A program made the position numbers and the translations under genes. Below, one piece after another: positions 17,272 to 25,828 of a stretch of DNA of 64,000 nt; position 1 is the first letter of the stretch; each line of letters opens with the position of its first letter. A model generated the notes under the pieces. The model had not been told where the DNA came from. It made no database searches and saw only the letters and a list, made by a program, of their open reading frames with translations. Origin of the DNA: Streptomyces sp. NBC_00377 (GTDB taxonomy: Bacteria > Actinomycetota > Actinomycetes > Streptomycetales > Streptomycetaceae); NCBI RefSeq assembly GCF_036075115.1, contig NZ_CP107958.1, positions 2,604,001 to 2,668,000 of the forward strand, written 5' to 3'.

Positions 17272-18783
17272 TTATTTCTTGACCCGCCGGGCCTGCGGGG
17301 CGACCTTCGGCGCGGCCTTCGGTTCCCCCTTCCTGACCGGTGGCGCCTGCTTCCAGTCCGGGTGGCCGGGCATCGGCGGGGTCTTCTCGCCGTACAGCCA
17401 GTCCTTGAAGAACCGGGCCAGATCGCGCCCGGAGATCTCCTGGGCGAGGCGCTCGAAGTCGGCCGTGGTCGCCGTGGCGTCCCGGTGGTTGTGCACCCAC
17501 GCCCGCTCCAGGTGCTCGAACGCGGTCCGCCCGATCTCCTCGCGCAGGGCGTAGAGGACGAGGGCCGCGCCGTCGTACACGTTGGGCCGGAAGATGCTGA
17601 TCTTCTGCCCGGGGTTGGGGGCCTTGGGCAACGCCGGCGGGCCTCCCGCGGCGCGCCAGCGGTCCGAGGCGCCGTACGCCGCCTTCATGCGCGCCTCCAG
17701 GGTGTGCCCGGACTTCTCGTCGGCGTACAGCGCCTCGTACCAGGTGGCGTGTCCCTCGTTGAGCCACAGGTCGGACCAGGTGCGCGGGCTGACGCTGTCG
17801 CCGAACCACTGGTGGGACAGCTCGTGCACCATGATCGACTCGACGTACCACTTGGGGTAGCCGGGCTCGGTGAAGAGGTCCCGCTCGAAGAGGGAGAGGG
17901 TCTGCGTCTCCAGTTCGAAGCCGGTCGAGGCCTCGGCCATGAGCAGGCCGTACGTCTCGAAGGGGTAGGGGCCGACCTTGTTCTCCATCCAGGCGATCTG
18001 GTCGGGGGTCTTCTTCAACCAGGGTTCGAGCAGTTCGCGGTCCTTGGTGGGCACGACGTCGCGTACGGGCAGGGCGTGCGGCCCCTCGCGGTGCACGACC
18101 GTGGAACGGCCGATGGACACCTGGGCGAGTTCGGTGGCCATGGGGTGCTGGGTGCGGTAGGTCCACGTGGTCGACTCGCCCGCCCGGTCGACCCCGGTCG
18201 GCAGCCCGCCCGCGACGGCCGTGTAGCCGTTGGGGGCGGTGATCCGGATGGTGAACATCGCCTTGTCGGACGGGTGGTCGTTGCACGGGAAGACCAGGTG
18301 CGCGGCGTCCGCCTGGTTGGCCATGGCGAGGCCGTCCGCGGTCTGCACCCAGCCGCCGTCCCGGCCGTCGGTGCTCACGGGATCGCTGGTGTGCCGCACG
18401 GTGATCCGCATCCAGCTGCCCACGGGCAGCGCCTTCCCCGGGGTGATCACGAGATCGTCTTCGACGCTGGAGAAGGCCGCGGGCGCGCCGTCGACCTCGA
18501 CCGACTCGACCTCGCCGTGGGCGAAGTCGAGGTTGATCCGGTCCAGGGCGGTGGTGGTCCAGGCGTCGATGGTGGTGACCGCCTGGAGCGGCTTGGTGTT
18601 GGAACCGGGATAGGTGAGGGCCAGGTCGTACGAGGCGACGTCGTACCCGGGGTTGCCCAGGTACGGGAAGAGGCGGTCGCCGACACCGAGGGGCGTCGCC
18701 GGGGCGCTCGCCGCGACGAGGCAGACCGAGACGGCCGAGGCGAGGAGTGCGGATTTCAGCCGGGCGCGAGGGGTGAGCAGCAT
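17272..18783 (-). CDS. Secreted M1-family zinc metallopeptidase
   Basis: A 503-residue aminopeptidase-type metalloprotease. A signal peptide (LKSALLASAVSVCLVAASAPA, about residues 9-29) precedes a beta-rich N-terminal domain, then the catalytic domain with the zinc motif HELSHQW and the third ligand in LNEGHATW 18 residues on. The YPFETYG segment replaces the GAMEN-like strand of the family. Probably extracellular peptide turnover. No clear ribosome site precedes ATG 18783. The upstream spacer carries three 14-bp direct repeats. Shorter than full M1 aminopeptidases (no C-terminal helical domain), as in many actinobacterial secreted versions. Confidence 0.9.
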   Translation of the reverse strand: MLLTPRARLKSALLASAVSVCLVAASAPATPLGVGDRLFPYLGNPGYDVASYDLALTYPGSNTKPLQAVTTIDAWTTTALDRINLDFAHGEVESVEVDGAPAAFSSVEDDLVITPGKALPVGSWMRITVRHTSDPVSTDGRDGGWVQTADGLAMANQADAAHLVFPCNDHPSDKAMFTIRITAPNGYTAVAGGLPTGVDRAGESTTWTYRTQHPMATELAQVSIGRSTVVHREGPHALPVRDVVPTKDRELLEPWLKKTPDQIAWMENKVGPYPFETYGLLMAEASTGFELETQTLSLFERDLFTEPGYPKWYVESIMVHELSHQWFGDSVSPRTWSDLWLNEGHATWYEALYADEKSGHTLEARMKAAYGASDRWRAAGGPPALPKAPNPGQKISIFRPNVYDGAALVLYALREEIGRTAFEHLERAWVHNHRDATATTADFERLAQEISGRDLARFFKDWLYGEKTPPMPGHPDWKQAPPVRKGEPKAAPKVAPQARRVKK

Positions 18784-18910
18784 GGACCACCGCTACCAGC
18801 GCGCCCCTCTGCCGCGTCGGCGACGCGCGACCGGCCCACCCGAACGGGTTGCGCACGCGCGTGTGGGTGACGCCCGGGAGCACGGCGGCGGCCCCGGCGT
18901 CCACGCGCGT

Positions 18911-18947
18911 GTGGTCACCCGCTCGTGGTCACCTGCTCGTGGTCACC
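18911..18947. repeat. Three 14-bp direct repeats upstream of the M1 peptidase gene
   Basis: GTGGTCACC recurs at 18911, 18925 and 18939, an exact 14-bp period; the last two copies share GCTCGTGGTCACC. Just before, CACGCGCGTGTGG occurs at 18854 and again at 18902. The array lies in the 196-base gap between rshA and the peptidase gene. Confidence 0.8.
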
Positions 18948-18979
18948 GGCGCGGCTCGCCCCGCGTGCGTGGGCGGCGG

Positions 18980-21166
18980 TCACGCCGGCTTCGGGGAGGC
19001 CGGGGCGTGATGCTGCGCGCGTCCGACGTCGTAGACCCCCGGTACGTTCCGCATGGCGCGCATGAGGGTGGGCAGGTGGCCGGCGTCCGGGAGCTGCACG
19101 GTGTAGGTGTGGCGTACCCGCTGCTGGGTCGGTGGCTCGACCGTCGCGGAGACGATCTCAGCGCCTTCCAGTGCCATCGCCTCAGTGAGGTCGGCGAGCA
19201 GGTGGGGGCGGCCGAACGATTCGGCGACCAGGGTGACCCGGCATCCCGTGGTGTCGCCCCAGCGCACGTCGACCTCCTCGCGCCCGGCGTTCGCCATGCG
19301 TTCCACGGCGGCGCACTCGACGCGGTGAACGGTCACCACTCCCCCGCGTACCGCGAAGCCGGTGACCTCGTCGAGGGGCACGGGCGTGCAGCACCCGGCG
19401 AGGCGGACGCTCGCGTCGGGCCGGTCGGCGACGGTGATCGCGGCGCCGGGCCGCGGGCCGGGCGCGCCCGTCGTGGACGGCTCGGCTGCGGACCGTGCGG
19501 TCTCCTCGGCGGCCTTGGCCGCGCCGGGGTCCTCCGCAGGGCCGGGTCCCTCGTGCTCGGCCGGGGCGGGGTGCGTCGCCAGCCACCGCTGGATCGCGAT
19601 GCGGGCTGCGGGCGTGTGGGCGTGCTCCAGCCACTCCCTGGAGGGCTCCGAGGCGGGATCCTGTCCCATCAGGAGCTGGACGGTGTCGCCGTCGCGCAGG
19701 GCGGTGCTGAGGGTCGCAAGACGGCCGTTCACCCGGGCGCCGATGCAGGCGTGGGCGTCCTCGCCGTACTGCGCGTACGCGGCGTCGACGCAGGTGGCCC
19801 CGTCGGGCAGGCCGAGCGTGCCGCCGTCGGGGCGGAAGACGGTGATCTCGCGGTCCTGGGCGAGGTCCTCGCGCAGGGTCGACCAGAAGGTGTCCGGGTC
19901 CGGCGCGGCTTCCTGCCAGTCCAGGAGGCGGGAGAGCCAGCCGGGCCGGGTGGGGTCGACGCGCTCCTCGTCGGCCGCGGTTCTCCCGCGTGTCTGCTCC
20001 TCCGGGGGCCCTGTGTAGGGATTGCCGAGGGCGATGACGCCGGCCTCGGCGACCTTGTGCATCTGGTGCGTGCGGATGAGGACTTCGGCGACCTGGCCGT
20101 CCTCGCGGGCGACGGCGGTGTGCAGCGACTGGTACAGGTTGAACTTGGGGACGGCGATGAAGTCCTTGAACTCCGAGACGACCGGCGTCATACAGGTGTG
20201 CAGTTCGCCGAGGACGGCGTAGCAGTCCGCGTCCTCGTTCACGAGCACCAGCAGACGGCCGAAGTCGGCGCCGCGCATCCGGCCGCGCTTGCGGGACGCG
20301 CGGTGCACGGACACGAAGTGCCTCGGCCGGATGAGGACTTCGGCCTGGATGTCGGCATCGCGCAGGACCGTGCGCATCGCCTCCGCGAACTCCGCCAGGG
20401 GGTCGTCCGCGCGGGAGGCGTTGTCGACGATCATTTCGCGGGTGTGCTTGTACTCCTCGGGGTGGAGGATCGCGAAGACGAGGTCCTCCAGTTCGGTCTT
20501 GAGTGCCTGGACGCCGAGACGTTCGGCGAGCGGGATGAGGACGTCACGCGTGACCTTGGCGATGCGTTCCTGTTTCTCGAGGCGCATCACGCCGAGGGTG
20601 CGCATGTTGTGCAGCCGGTCGGCGAGTTTGATCGACATCACGCGCACGTCGTTGCCGGTGGCTACGAGCATCTTGCGGAAGGTCTCGGGCTCGGCCGCCG
20701 CGCCGTAGTCGACCTTCTCCAGCTTGGTGACGCCGTCGACGAGATAGCGCACCTCGGCGCCGAACTCCTCGCCGACCTGGTCGAGGGTCACATCGGTGTC
20801 CTCGACCGTGTCGTGCAGCAGCGAGGCGGTCAACGCCGTCGTCTCGGCGCCGAGTTCGGCGAGGATCAGCGTCACGGCGAGCGGGTGGGTGATGTACGGC
20901 TCGCCGCTCTTGCGCATCTGGCCGCGGTGCGAGGACTCGGCGAGCACATACGCCCGGTGCAGCGGTTCCAGGTCGGCGTCGGGGTGGTGGGCGCGATGGG
21001 CCTCGACCACGTGGCCGATGGCGTCGGGCAGCCGGCCCCGGGAGGCCGGACCGAGCAGTGCGGCCCGGCCCAGGCGACGCAGGTCGATCCGGGGACGACT
21101 GCGCCTGCGGGGCGCTGAAGGCACTACCGGGCCTGGGGTCGCGGGGTTCGTGGCCTCCGCACTCAT
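18980..21166 (-). CDS. rshA: RelA/SpoT-homologue (p)ppGpp synthetase/hydrolase RshA
   Basis: A 728-residue RelA/SpoT family protein controlling the stringent-response alarmone. The N-terminal HD hydrolase domain (SSHRGQMRKSGEPYITHPLAV, HDTVEDTD, KLADRLHNMRTL) is intact. The central region in the synthetase position is diverged (RPRHFVSVHRASRKRG; FKDFIAVPKFNLYQSLHT), followed by TGS and C-terminal ACT-like regions. In S. coelicolor a second RSH gene called rshA sits at this place beside dapF, besides relA. ATG at 21166 follows GGAGGTG. Whether this copy makes or mainly degrades (p)ppGpp cannot be read off; the strong HD motif favours hydrolase activity. Confidence 0.9.
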   Translation of the reverse strand: MSAEATNPATPGPVVPSAPRRRSRPRIDLRRLGRAALLGPASRGRLPDAIGHVVEAHRAHHPDADLEPLHRAYVLAESSHRGQMRKSGEPYITHPLAVTLILAELGAETTALTASLLHDTVEDTDVTLDQVGEEFGAEVRYLVDGVTKLEKVDYGAAAEPETFRKMLVATGNDVRVMSIKLADRLHNMRTLGVMRLEKQERIAKVTRDVLIPLAERLGVQALKTELEDLVFAILHPEEYKHTREMIVDNASRADDPLAEFAEAMRTVLRDADIQAEVLIRPRHFVSVHRASRKRGRMRGADFGRLLVLVNEDADCYAVLGELHTCMTPVVSEFKDFIAVPKFNLYQSLHTAVAREDGQVAEVLIRTHQMHKVAEAGVIALGNPYTGPPEEQTRGRTAADEERVDPTRPGWLSRLLDWQEAAPDPDTFWSTLREDLAQDREITVFRPDGGTLGLPDGATCVDAAYAQYGEDAHACIGARVNGRLATLSTALRDGDTVQLLMGQDPASEPSREWLEHAHTPAARIAIQRWLATHPAPAEHEGPGPAEDPGAAKAAEETARSAAEPSTTGAPGPRPGAAITVADRPDASVRLAGCCTPVPLDEVTGFAVRGGVVTVHRVECAAVERMANAGREEVDVRWGDTTGCRVTLVAESFGRPHLLADLTEAMALEGAEIVSATVEPPTQQRVRHTYTVQLPDAGHLPTLMRAMRNVPGVYDVGRAQHHAPASPKPA

Positions 21167-21466
21167 GGGCACCTCCGGCTGCGTGGACCGGCGGACGGGG
21201 TGTCCCAAGGCGGACACGGCTCAGGGGACTGGCGGACGATTCCCCGTCCGGGCCGGTGCTTGATGCTACCGAGCCCATCACGCGTGACTGACCGCCTCTC
21301 GCCGAGCGTGAAACGGATCACCCATTCGAGCGAAGGATCGGGGGTTTACGATTTTGAGACGCCCGAGCCGAAGCCGATCGTGCATCCGAACCCACGACTG
21401 GCTCCCGAGGCGCGCTCCTTGGCAGTACCAGGCCGCTCCCGCCTCCGATGCCAAGCCCCGGGCGCA
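21167..21466. other. Spacer between dapF and rshA
   Basis: This 300-base interval presumably holds the rshA promoter on the minus strand. I see no convincing promoter hexamers, operator or terminator and no gene. Confidence 0.5.
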
Positions 21467-22336
21467 TCAGCGGACGACTGTTTCCAGCCACTCGGATTCG
21501 ATCTCACCTGTGGCGACGATCACTGCCGGCCCGGTCATCTCGATCTCGCCGTCGGGCCGCTCGGTGATGACCAGGCGTCCACCGGGCACGTCCACGACGT
21601 AGGTCGCCGGCAGTCCGGTCACCGCGGGGTCGGCGTCGTCCCGGCGCGCCGCGGCCACGGCCACGGCGCACGCGCCCGTGCCGCACGAACGGGTCTCGCC
21701 CGACCCCCGCTCGTGCACGCGCAGGGCGACGTGCCGCGGGCCCCGGTCCACGACGAACTCGACGTTGACCCCGTCCGGGTAGGCCGAGGCGGGCCCGACC
21801 GGCGGCGGCGTGAAGAGGTCGCCCGCGTGTGCCAGGTCGGCCACGAAGGCGACCGCGTGCGGATTGCCCATGTTCACGTTGCGCGCGGGCCAGCTGCGCT
21901 CGCCGACGCTGACCGTGACCTCCCCTTCGGGCAGGCGGGCACGGCCCATGCCGACGGTGACGTCACCCTCCTTGGCGAGGTGCACCCTCTTCACGCCCCC
22001 GCGCGTGGCGACCGCGAGGTCCCCCTCGGTGACGAGTCCGGCGTGCTGGAGATAGCGCGCGAAGACGCGGACGCCGTTGCCGCACATCTCCGCGACGGAG
22101 CCGTCGCCGTTGCGGTAGTCCATGAACCATTCCGCCTCGGCCGCCATGTCCTTCGCCTCGGGGTGAGCGGCGGACCGCACGACGTGCAGCAGGCCGTCGC
22201 CGCCGATGCCCGCGCGGCGGTCGCACAGGGCGGCGACGGCGGCCGGGGAAAGGTCGACGGCGTTCTCCGGGTCCGGGACGATCACAAAGTCGTTCTCGGT
22301 GCCGTGCCCCTTGAGAAAGGCGATCCGCGTGCTCAT
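21467..22336 (-). CDS. dapF: Diaminopimelate epimerase
   Basis: A 289-residue DapF, which converts LL- to meso-diaminopimelate, the lysine precursor. The two catalytic cysteines are visible in EMCGNGVRVFARY and RSCGTGACAVAV, near the proton-exchange positions of the family. ATG at 22336 begins MSTRIAFLKGHGTENDF, the standard start; GAGGA abuts the ATG so the ribosome site is poor. Third in the miaA - membrane protein - dapF run on the minus strand. Confidence 0.96.
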   Translation of the reverse strand: MSTRIAFLKGHGTENDFVIVPDPENAVDLSPAAVAALCDRRAGIGGDGLLHVVRSAAHPEAKDMAAEAEWFMDYRNGDGSVAEMCGNGVRVFARYLQHAGLVTEGDLAVATRGGVKRVHLAKEGDVTVGMGRARLPEGEVTVSVGERSWPARNVNMGNPHAVAFVADLAHAGDLFTPPPVGPASAYPDGVNVEFVVDRGPRHVALRVHERGSGETRSCGTGACAVAVAAARRDDADPAVTGLPATYVVDVPGGRLVITERPDGEIEMTGPAVIVATGEIESEWLETVVR

Positions 22337-22410
22337 TCCTCGATCGTACGGGGTGGGTACGACACCTCGTCCCCGAGCCCGCGTCGCCGGTGAGCACGCG
22401 CGCGTGCGGC

Positions 22411-22920
22411 TCAGCGCAGCCGGGCGACCCGCCACACGGCCAGGGCCACCACCGCGGCGACCATCACGACGTACGCGAGAACGACCCGCCAGTCGGGACG
22501 GCGTCCGGAGCCGCGCTGCGGCAGACCGGGCCAGGTGTGACCGACGCGGCGCGCGGCCGTCATCCCCCACCCGGCCGCACAGAAGCAGATCAGCAGCCCG
22601 AGCATGGCGATCATGGCGCCGCTGTCCCCGAAGTCGAAGGCGAGCGGGAACGCGAACATCAGGGAGCCGACCGAGGCCAGCGCCACGATGGGTGCGAGCT
22701 GCCAGATCCGGAGCCGACGCTGCGGGCGCAGTTCGACCTCGACCTCCGGGCCGCTCGCGAACATCTCCTCGGGCTCGGGGCCGTCGTCGCTCACGCCGCC
22801 CCGGGTGTCGTCGACGTCCGGACCGTCGGGGCTCAGACCGCTCTCCTCGGCCTCCGGTTCACCACGCCCGGTGGTGAGGTGCTCGGTGCCTTCTGCGGTG
22901 TCGCGAGGGCCGGCCTCCAT
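22411..22920 (-). CDS. Conserved hypothetical membrane protein between miaA and dapF
   Basis: About 169 residues: an acidic disordered N-terminus to about residue 65, then three hydrophobic segments (LAPIVALASVGSLMFAFPLAF, AMIAMLGLLICFCAAGWGM, VVLAYVVMVAAVVALAVWRV) and a short basic end. ATG at 22920 has GGGAGGG 9 bases upstream; an in-frame GTG at 22950 would add 10 residues but has no ribosome site. The family is conserved between miaA and dapF in Streptomyces; function unknown. Confidence 0.75.
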   Translation of the reverse strand: MEAGPRDTAEGTEHLTTGRGEPEAEESGLSPDGPDVDDTRGGVSDDGPEPEEMFASGPEVEVELRPQRRLRIWQLAPIVALASVGSLMFAFPLAFDFGDSGAMIAMLGLLICFCAAGWGMTAARRVGHTWPGLPQRGSGRRPDWRVVLAYVVMVAAVVALAVWRVARLR

Positions 22921-23028
22921 CGCCACGCGCCCTCCCAACTCGGACTCCACTTGGTCGATCGAAGCTCGATGATGGCACGCCGTCGGATGCCCGGATGACG
23001 GCCTGGGCGTCCCGATGCCATGACGTGA

Positions 23029-23967
23029 TCAGGCTGTGACCGGTCGCTCCACCAATGCCAGCGCGAGCTCCGGAAGTTCTGTGAGGTCGGCAGCGGCCCC
23101 ACTCAACCAGTGCACCCGCGGATCGCGCCTGAACCACGAATCCTGGCGGCGCGCGAAGCGCTTGGTGGCACGCACCGTCTCGGCGCGCGCCTCGTCCTGT
23201 GTGCACTCGCCGGCCAGGGCCGCGAGGACCTGCTGGTAGCCGAGCGCGCGAGCGGCCGTGCGCCCCTCGCGCAGGCCCCGCGCCTCCAGCGCGCGGACCT
23301 CGTCCACGAGCCCCGCGTCCCACATCCGGTCGACGCGGCGGGCGATGCGCTCGTCGAGTTCGGGGCGCGCCACGTCGACCCCGATCTGGACGGTGTCGTA
23401 GACCGAGTCGTGACCGGGCAGATTGGCGGTGAAGGGCTTTCCGGTGATCTCGATCACCTCGAGGGCCCGGACGATACGGCGGCCGTTGCTCGGCAGGATC
23501 GCCTGCGCGGCCTCGGGGTCGGCGGCGGCCAGCCGGGCGTGCAGCGCGCCCGGACCGCGCAGCGTGAGTTCGTCCTCCAGTCGGGCTCGGATCTCCGGGT
23601 CGGTACCGGGGAACTCCAGGTTGTCGACGGCACCGCGGACGTACAGCCCGGAGCCGCCGACGAGAACCGGCCAACGGCCCTCGGCGAGCAGGGCGTCGAT
23701 CCGTTCGCGGGCCAGCCGCTGGTACTCGGCGACGGAAGCGGTCTCCGTGACGTCCCAGACGTCCAGAAGGTGGTGGGGGACTCCACCGCGCTCCTCGGGC
23801 GTCAGCTTGGCGGTGCCGATGTCCATCCCTCGGTAGAGCTGCATGGAGTCGGCGTTGACGACCTCGCCGCCGAGCCGCTGGGCCAGGAAGACGCCCAGAT
23901 CGGACTTTCCGGCCGCGGTCGGTCCGACGACGGCGATGACGTGGGGGGCGGGGGGTGCGCTGCTCAC
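23029..23967 (-). CDS. miaA: tRNA dimethylallyltransferase
   Basis: A 312-residue MiaA, which adds dimethylallyl to A37 of tRNAs reading UNN codons. P-loop GPTAAGKSDL (about residues 15-24), NADSMQLYRGMDIGTAK substrate loop, and C-terminal RATKRFARRQDSWFRRD are typical. GTG at 23967 gives the canonical start. Its product is the substrate of MiaB, encoded 3 kb away in this window, so both steps of ms2i6A synthesis are present. Confidence 0.96.
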   Translation of the reverse strand: MSSAPPAPHVIAVVGPTAAGKSDLGVFLAQRLGGEVVNADSMQLYRGMDIGTAKLTPEERGGVPHHLLDVWDVTETASVAEYQRLARERIDALLAEGRWPVLVGGSGLYVRGAVDNLEFPGTDPEIRARLEDELTLRGPGALHARLAAADPEAAQAILPSNGRRIVRALEVIEITGKPFTANLPGHDSVYDTVQIGVDVARPELDERIARRVDRMWDAGLVDEVRALEARGLREGRTAARALGYQQVLAALAGECTQDEARAETVRATKRFARRQDSWFRRDPRVHWLSGAAADLTELPELALALVERPVTA

Positions 23968-24149
23968 GGGACCAGTCTCGCAAACCCCGGCCGCCGCCCT
24001 CGAACGAGTTACGTGACGACGCCGATCCGGCCTCGTTGGCCGTTGGAAGATTCCCGTCACCCTTCGTGGGGGGCGGTGACCCCGGTGACGCAGACGGACG
24101 CACCGGCCGACGCGGGATGTCACCCGCACGAGTACCGTATGGAGTGGAT

Positions 24150-24455
24150 ATGGGCGTTTTGGCGCGACTTTTCCGGAGGTCCAGGACGACGGAGGCAACG
24201 GCTGCCGAGGCGACGAGTGCCGACGAGGCACCCGCCGGGACACCGGCGGACGGCGCCGAGGCGGAGCAGGTCGGGGAGCCCGCGACGGCGGAACCGGCCG
24301 GCACCGAGGAAGCCGTCGAGCCGGAGTCGGGGACGACCGTGAAGGGAACGCCGGAACCGGTCGCCGTCGCCGCCGCCGACGGGGTCGAGATTCCCCGGCA
24401 GCAGTCCGCCGAGGAGGCGGCCGACAGCGAAGCGGGCGAGGGCGCCCACGCGTGA
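24150..24455 (+). CDS. Small acidic hypothetical protein
   Basis: A 101-residue protein: a short amphipathic basic head (MGVLARLFRRSR) and a long Ala/Glu/Pro/Thr-rich acidic, probably disordered tail. ATG at 24150 has GGAG 5 bases before. It lies 24 bases before the antitoxin-like gene on the same strand, so they are probably cotranscribed. I do not recognise a family; composition alone suggests a membrane-surface or protein-binding tail. Confidence 0.65.
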   Translation: MGVLARLFRRSRTTEATAAEATSADEAPAGTPADGAEAEQVGEPATAEPAGTEEAVEPESGTTVKGTPEPVAVAAADGVEIPRQQSAEEAADSEAGEGAHA

Positions 24456-24479
24456 AGGAACCCTCGAGGAAGGTGACCC

Positions 24480-24749
24480 ATGGGTCTCTTGGACAGTTTG
24501 AAGGCCAGACTCACCCCGGCCAAGGGCAAGGTGTCGGGCCTCGCGCAACACCACGGGGACAAGGTCCAGCACGGTCTGGACAAGGCCGCGAGGGTCGTCG
24601 ACGAGAAGACCAAGGGCAAGTACAGCGACAGGATCCACTCCGGAACCGGTAAGGCCAAGGGCGCCATGGACCGGCTCGCGCACAAGGACGGACCCGCCGG
24701 GGGCGGAGACACCTTCACCCCGCCGAACACTCCCCCGCCCACCTCCTGA
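24480..24749 (+). CDS. MT0933-type antitoxin-family small protein
   Basis: An 89-residue protein matching the MT0933/Rv0909 antitoxin-like family: MGLLDSLKARLTPAKGK, then the helical DKVQHGLDKAARVVDEKTKGKYSDRI-style segment of lysine/aspartate heptads. In mycobacteria such proteins pair with a StaA/Rv0910-type toxin; no SRPBCC-like toxin partner is next to it here, only the small acidic protein upstream. ATG 24480 follows GGAAGG. A terminator hairpin follows at 24777. In Streptomyces such solitary genes are common and may be general stress proteins rather than true antitoxins. Confidence 0.8.
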   Translation: MGLLDSLKARLTPAKGKVSGLAQHHGDKVQHGLDKAARVVDEKTKGKYSDRIHSGTGKAKGAMDRLAHKDGPAGGGDTFTPPNTPPPTS

Positions 24750-25050
24750 GCAGTTCCTCACGCCGGCCCATCGGATCGGCGGACGGCCGCGCAGCGGAAA
24801 CGCTCGCGGCCGTCCGCCGTTCCACGGGCGGGTGCGACTTCCTCGCCGGGCCGTACGGGCACCCCGTGGCGCCCGGAAAGACGGCACGACGGCACGACGG
24901 CAACGTCTCGGCCCCGCAGGGCGGCAACATCGACGCCGTTCGACAGCTGAAGCAGACGGCACGTCGAAACCGTCCGACAGCCGTCGAGGGCGACACGTCG
25001 GCGCCGTCCGACAACCGAAGGAAGGGAGGAGGAGGGCGACTTCGGGCCGC
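24750..25050. other. Gene-free stretch after the antitoxin-like gene
   Basis: Apart from the terminator at 24777-24819, the rest (24820-25050) is rich in loosely repeated GACGGCACGACGGCAACG and CCGTCCGACAACCG-type words. A 62-codon frame at 24866-25054 has no ribosome site or recognisable content and I do not call it. Confidence 0.5.
24777..24819 (+). terminator. Terminator hairpin after the antitoxin-like gene
   Basis: A perfect 15-bp stem (24777-24791 with 24805-24819), a single unpaired C, then an inner AGCG/CGCT stem capped by a GAAA tetraloop (24793-24804). Located 28 bases past the stop codon. Confidence 0.85.
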
Positions 25051-25767
25051 CTAGGACCAGGTCGCGACGACGTATCCCACGCCGTAGGGCGCGTCCTCGT
25101 AGAGCAGCGCGCCCGTCAGCCCGGCGTTCTCCGCGGCCCCCGCGAGCACCTGCCAGGGCGCCCGGCCCGACGCCTTGAGCTCGTACGCCAGCTCGGCGTC
25201 CAGCGCCTTGAGGGCGGCGATGTCGGCCGTGCCGAGCGCCCGCCCGACCGCCGCGTCGAACGGCGCCGCACGCTCGTCCAGGTAGCCCGGCGCCTTCAGC
25301 GTCCGGCAGGCGCTGGCGTCGCCCATTACCAGCAGCGCGACCCGCTCCGCCGCCGCGCCGATGTCCCGGCCGACTTCGACGCAGCGATCGGCCGCGAGCG
25401 GTTCGCCCACGCCGAGCCCCTCGACCGGGGCGGCCGACCACCCGGTCCGCTCCAGCAGCCAGGCGGCGACGGCGAGGGACGGCGGCAGGTCGCGTGCGGA
25501 CGGCGTGTCCGTGCCGCCGCGCCCCAGCCGCACGGCGAGATCCACGCCGAACCCCCGGAACGAACCCCGGCCGCCCTCCGGATGCGGGCCGCGCCCGGCC
25601 TGCTCGGCCGGTCCCACGACCACGAGCCGGTCCGGCCGGGCGGCCGCCAGCACGGCCAGCGCGTCCGAGCAGGCGGCACGCGCGCCGTCCAGCTCGGGAG
25701 CGGCGCCCGCGGCGACCTCGGGCACCAGCAGGGGCGGACAGGGGCAGACTGCTGCGGCGACAAGCAT
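25051..25767 (-). CDS. Class III extradiol dioxygenase subunit B-like protein
   Basis: A 238-residue protein starting MLVAAAVCPCPPLLVPEVA, as in the actinobacterial family related to subunit B of class III extradiol dioxygenases (LigB fold). LVVVGPAEQAGRG, LLVMGDASACRTLKAPGYLDERAAPFD and the C-terminal GALLYEDAPYGVGYVVATW are conserved family landmarks. The family has no proven reaction, and the histidine pair that holds iron in true dioxygenases is not obvious here, so I would not call it a ring-cleavage enzyme. It sits 61 bases beyond miaB, on the same strand. Confidence 0.8.
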   Translation of the reverse strand: MLVAAAVCPCPPLLVPEVAAGAAPELDGARAACSDALAVLAAARPDRLVVVGPAEQAGRGPHPEGGRGSFRGFGVDLAVRLGRGGTDTPSARDLPPSLAVAAWLLERTGWSAAPVEGLGVGEPLAADRCVEVGRDIGAAAERVALLVMGDASACRTLKAPGYLDERAAPFDAAVGRALGTADIAALKALDAELAYELKASGRAPWQVLAGAAENAGLTGALLYEDAPYGVGYVVATWS

Positions 25768-25828
25768 GATCGGCAGGGTAACCCCGTACGACGTCCGCCG
25801 GGCGGCCGACCGGGTAGGGCGTCGGCCG

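Noticed and set aside
15622..18870. A 1082-codon plus-strand open frame opposite hflX and the M1 peptidase
   Set aside because: Antisense shadow of two well-supported genes; no recognisable motif.
24866..25054. 62-codon ORF after the antitoxin-like gene
   Set aside because: No ribosome site, no conserved content and it lies downstream of a strong terminator.
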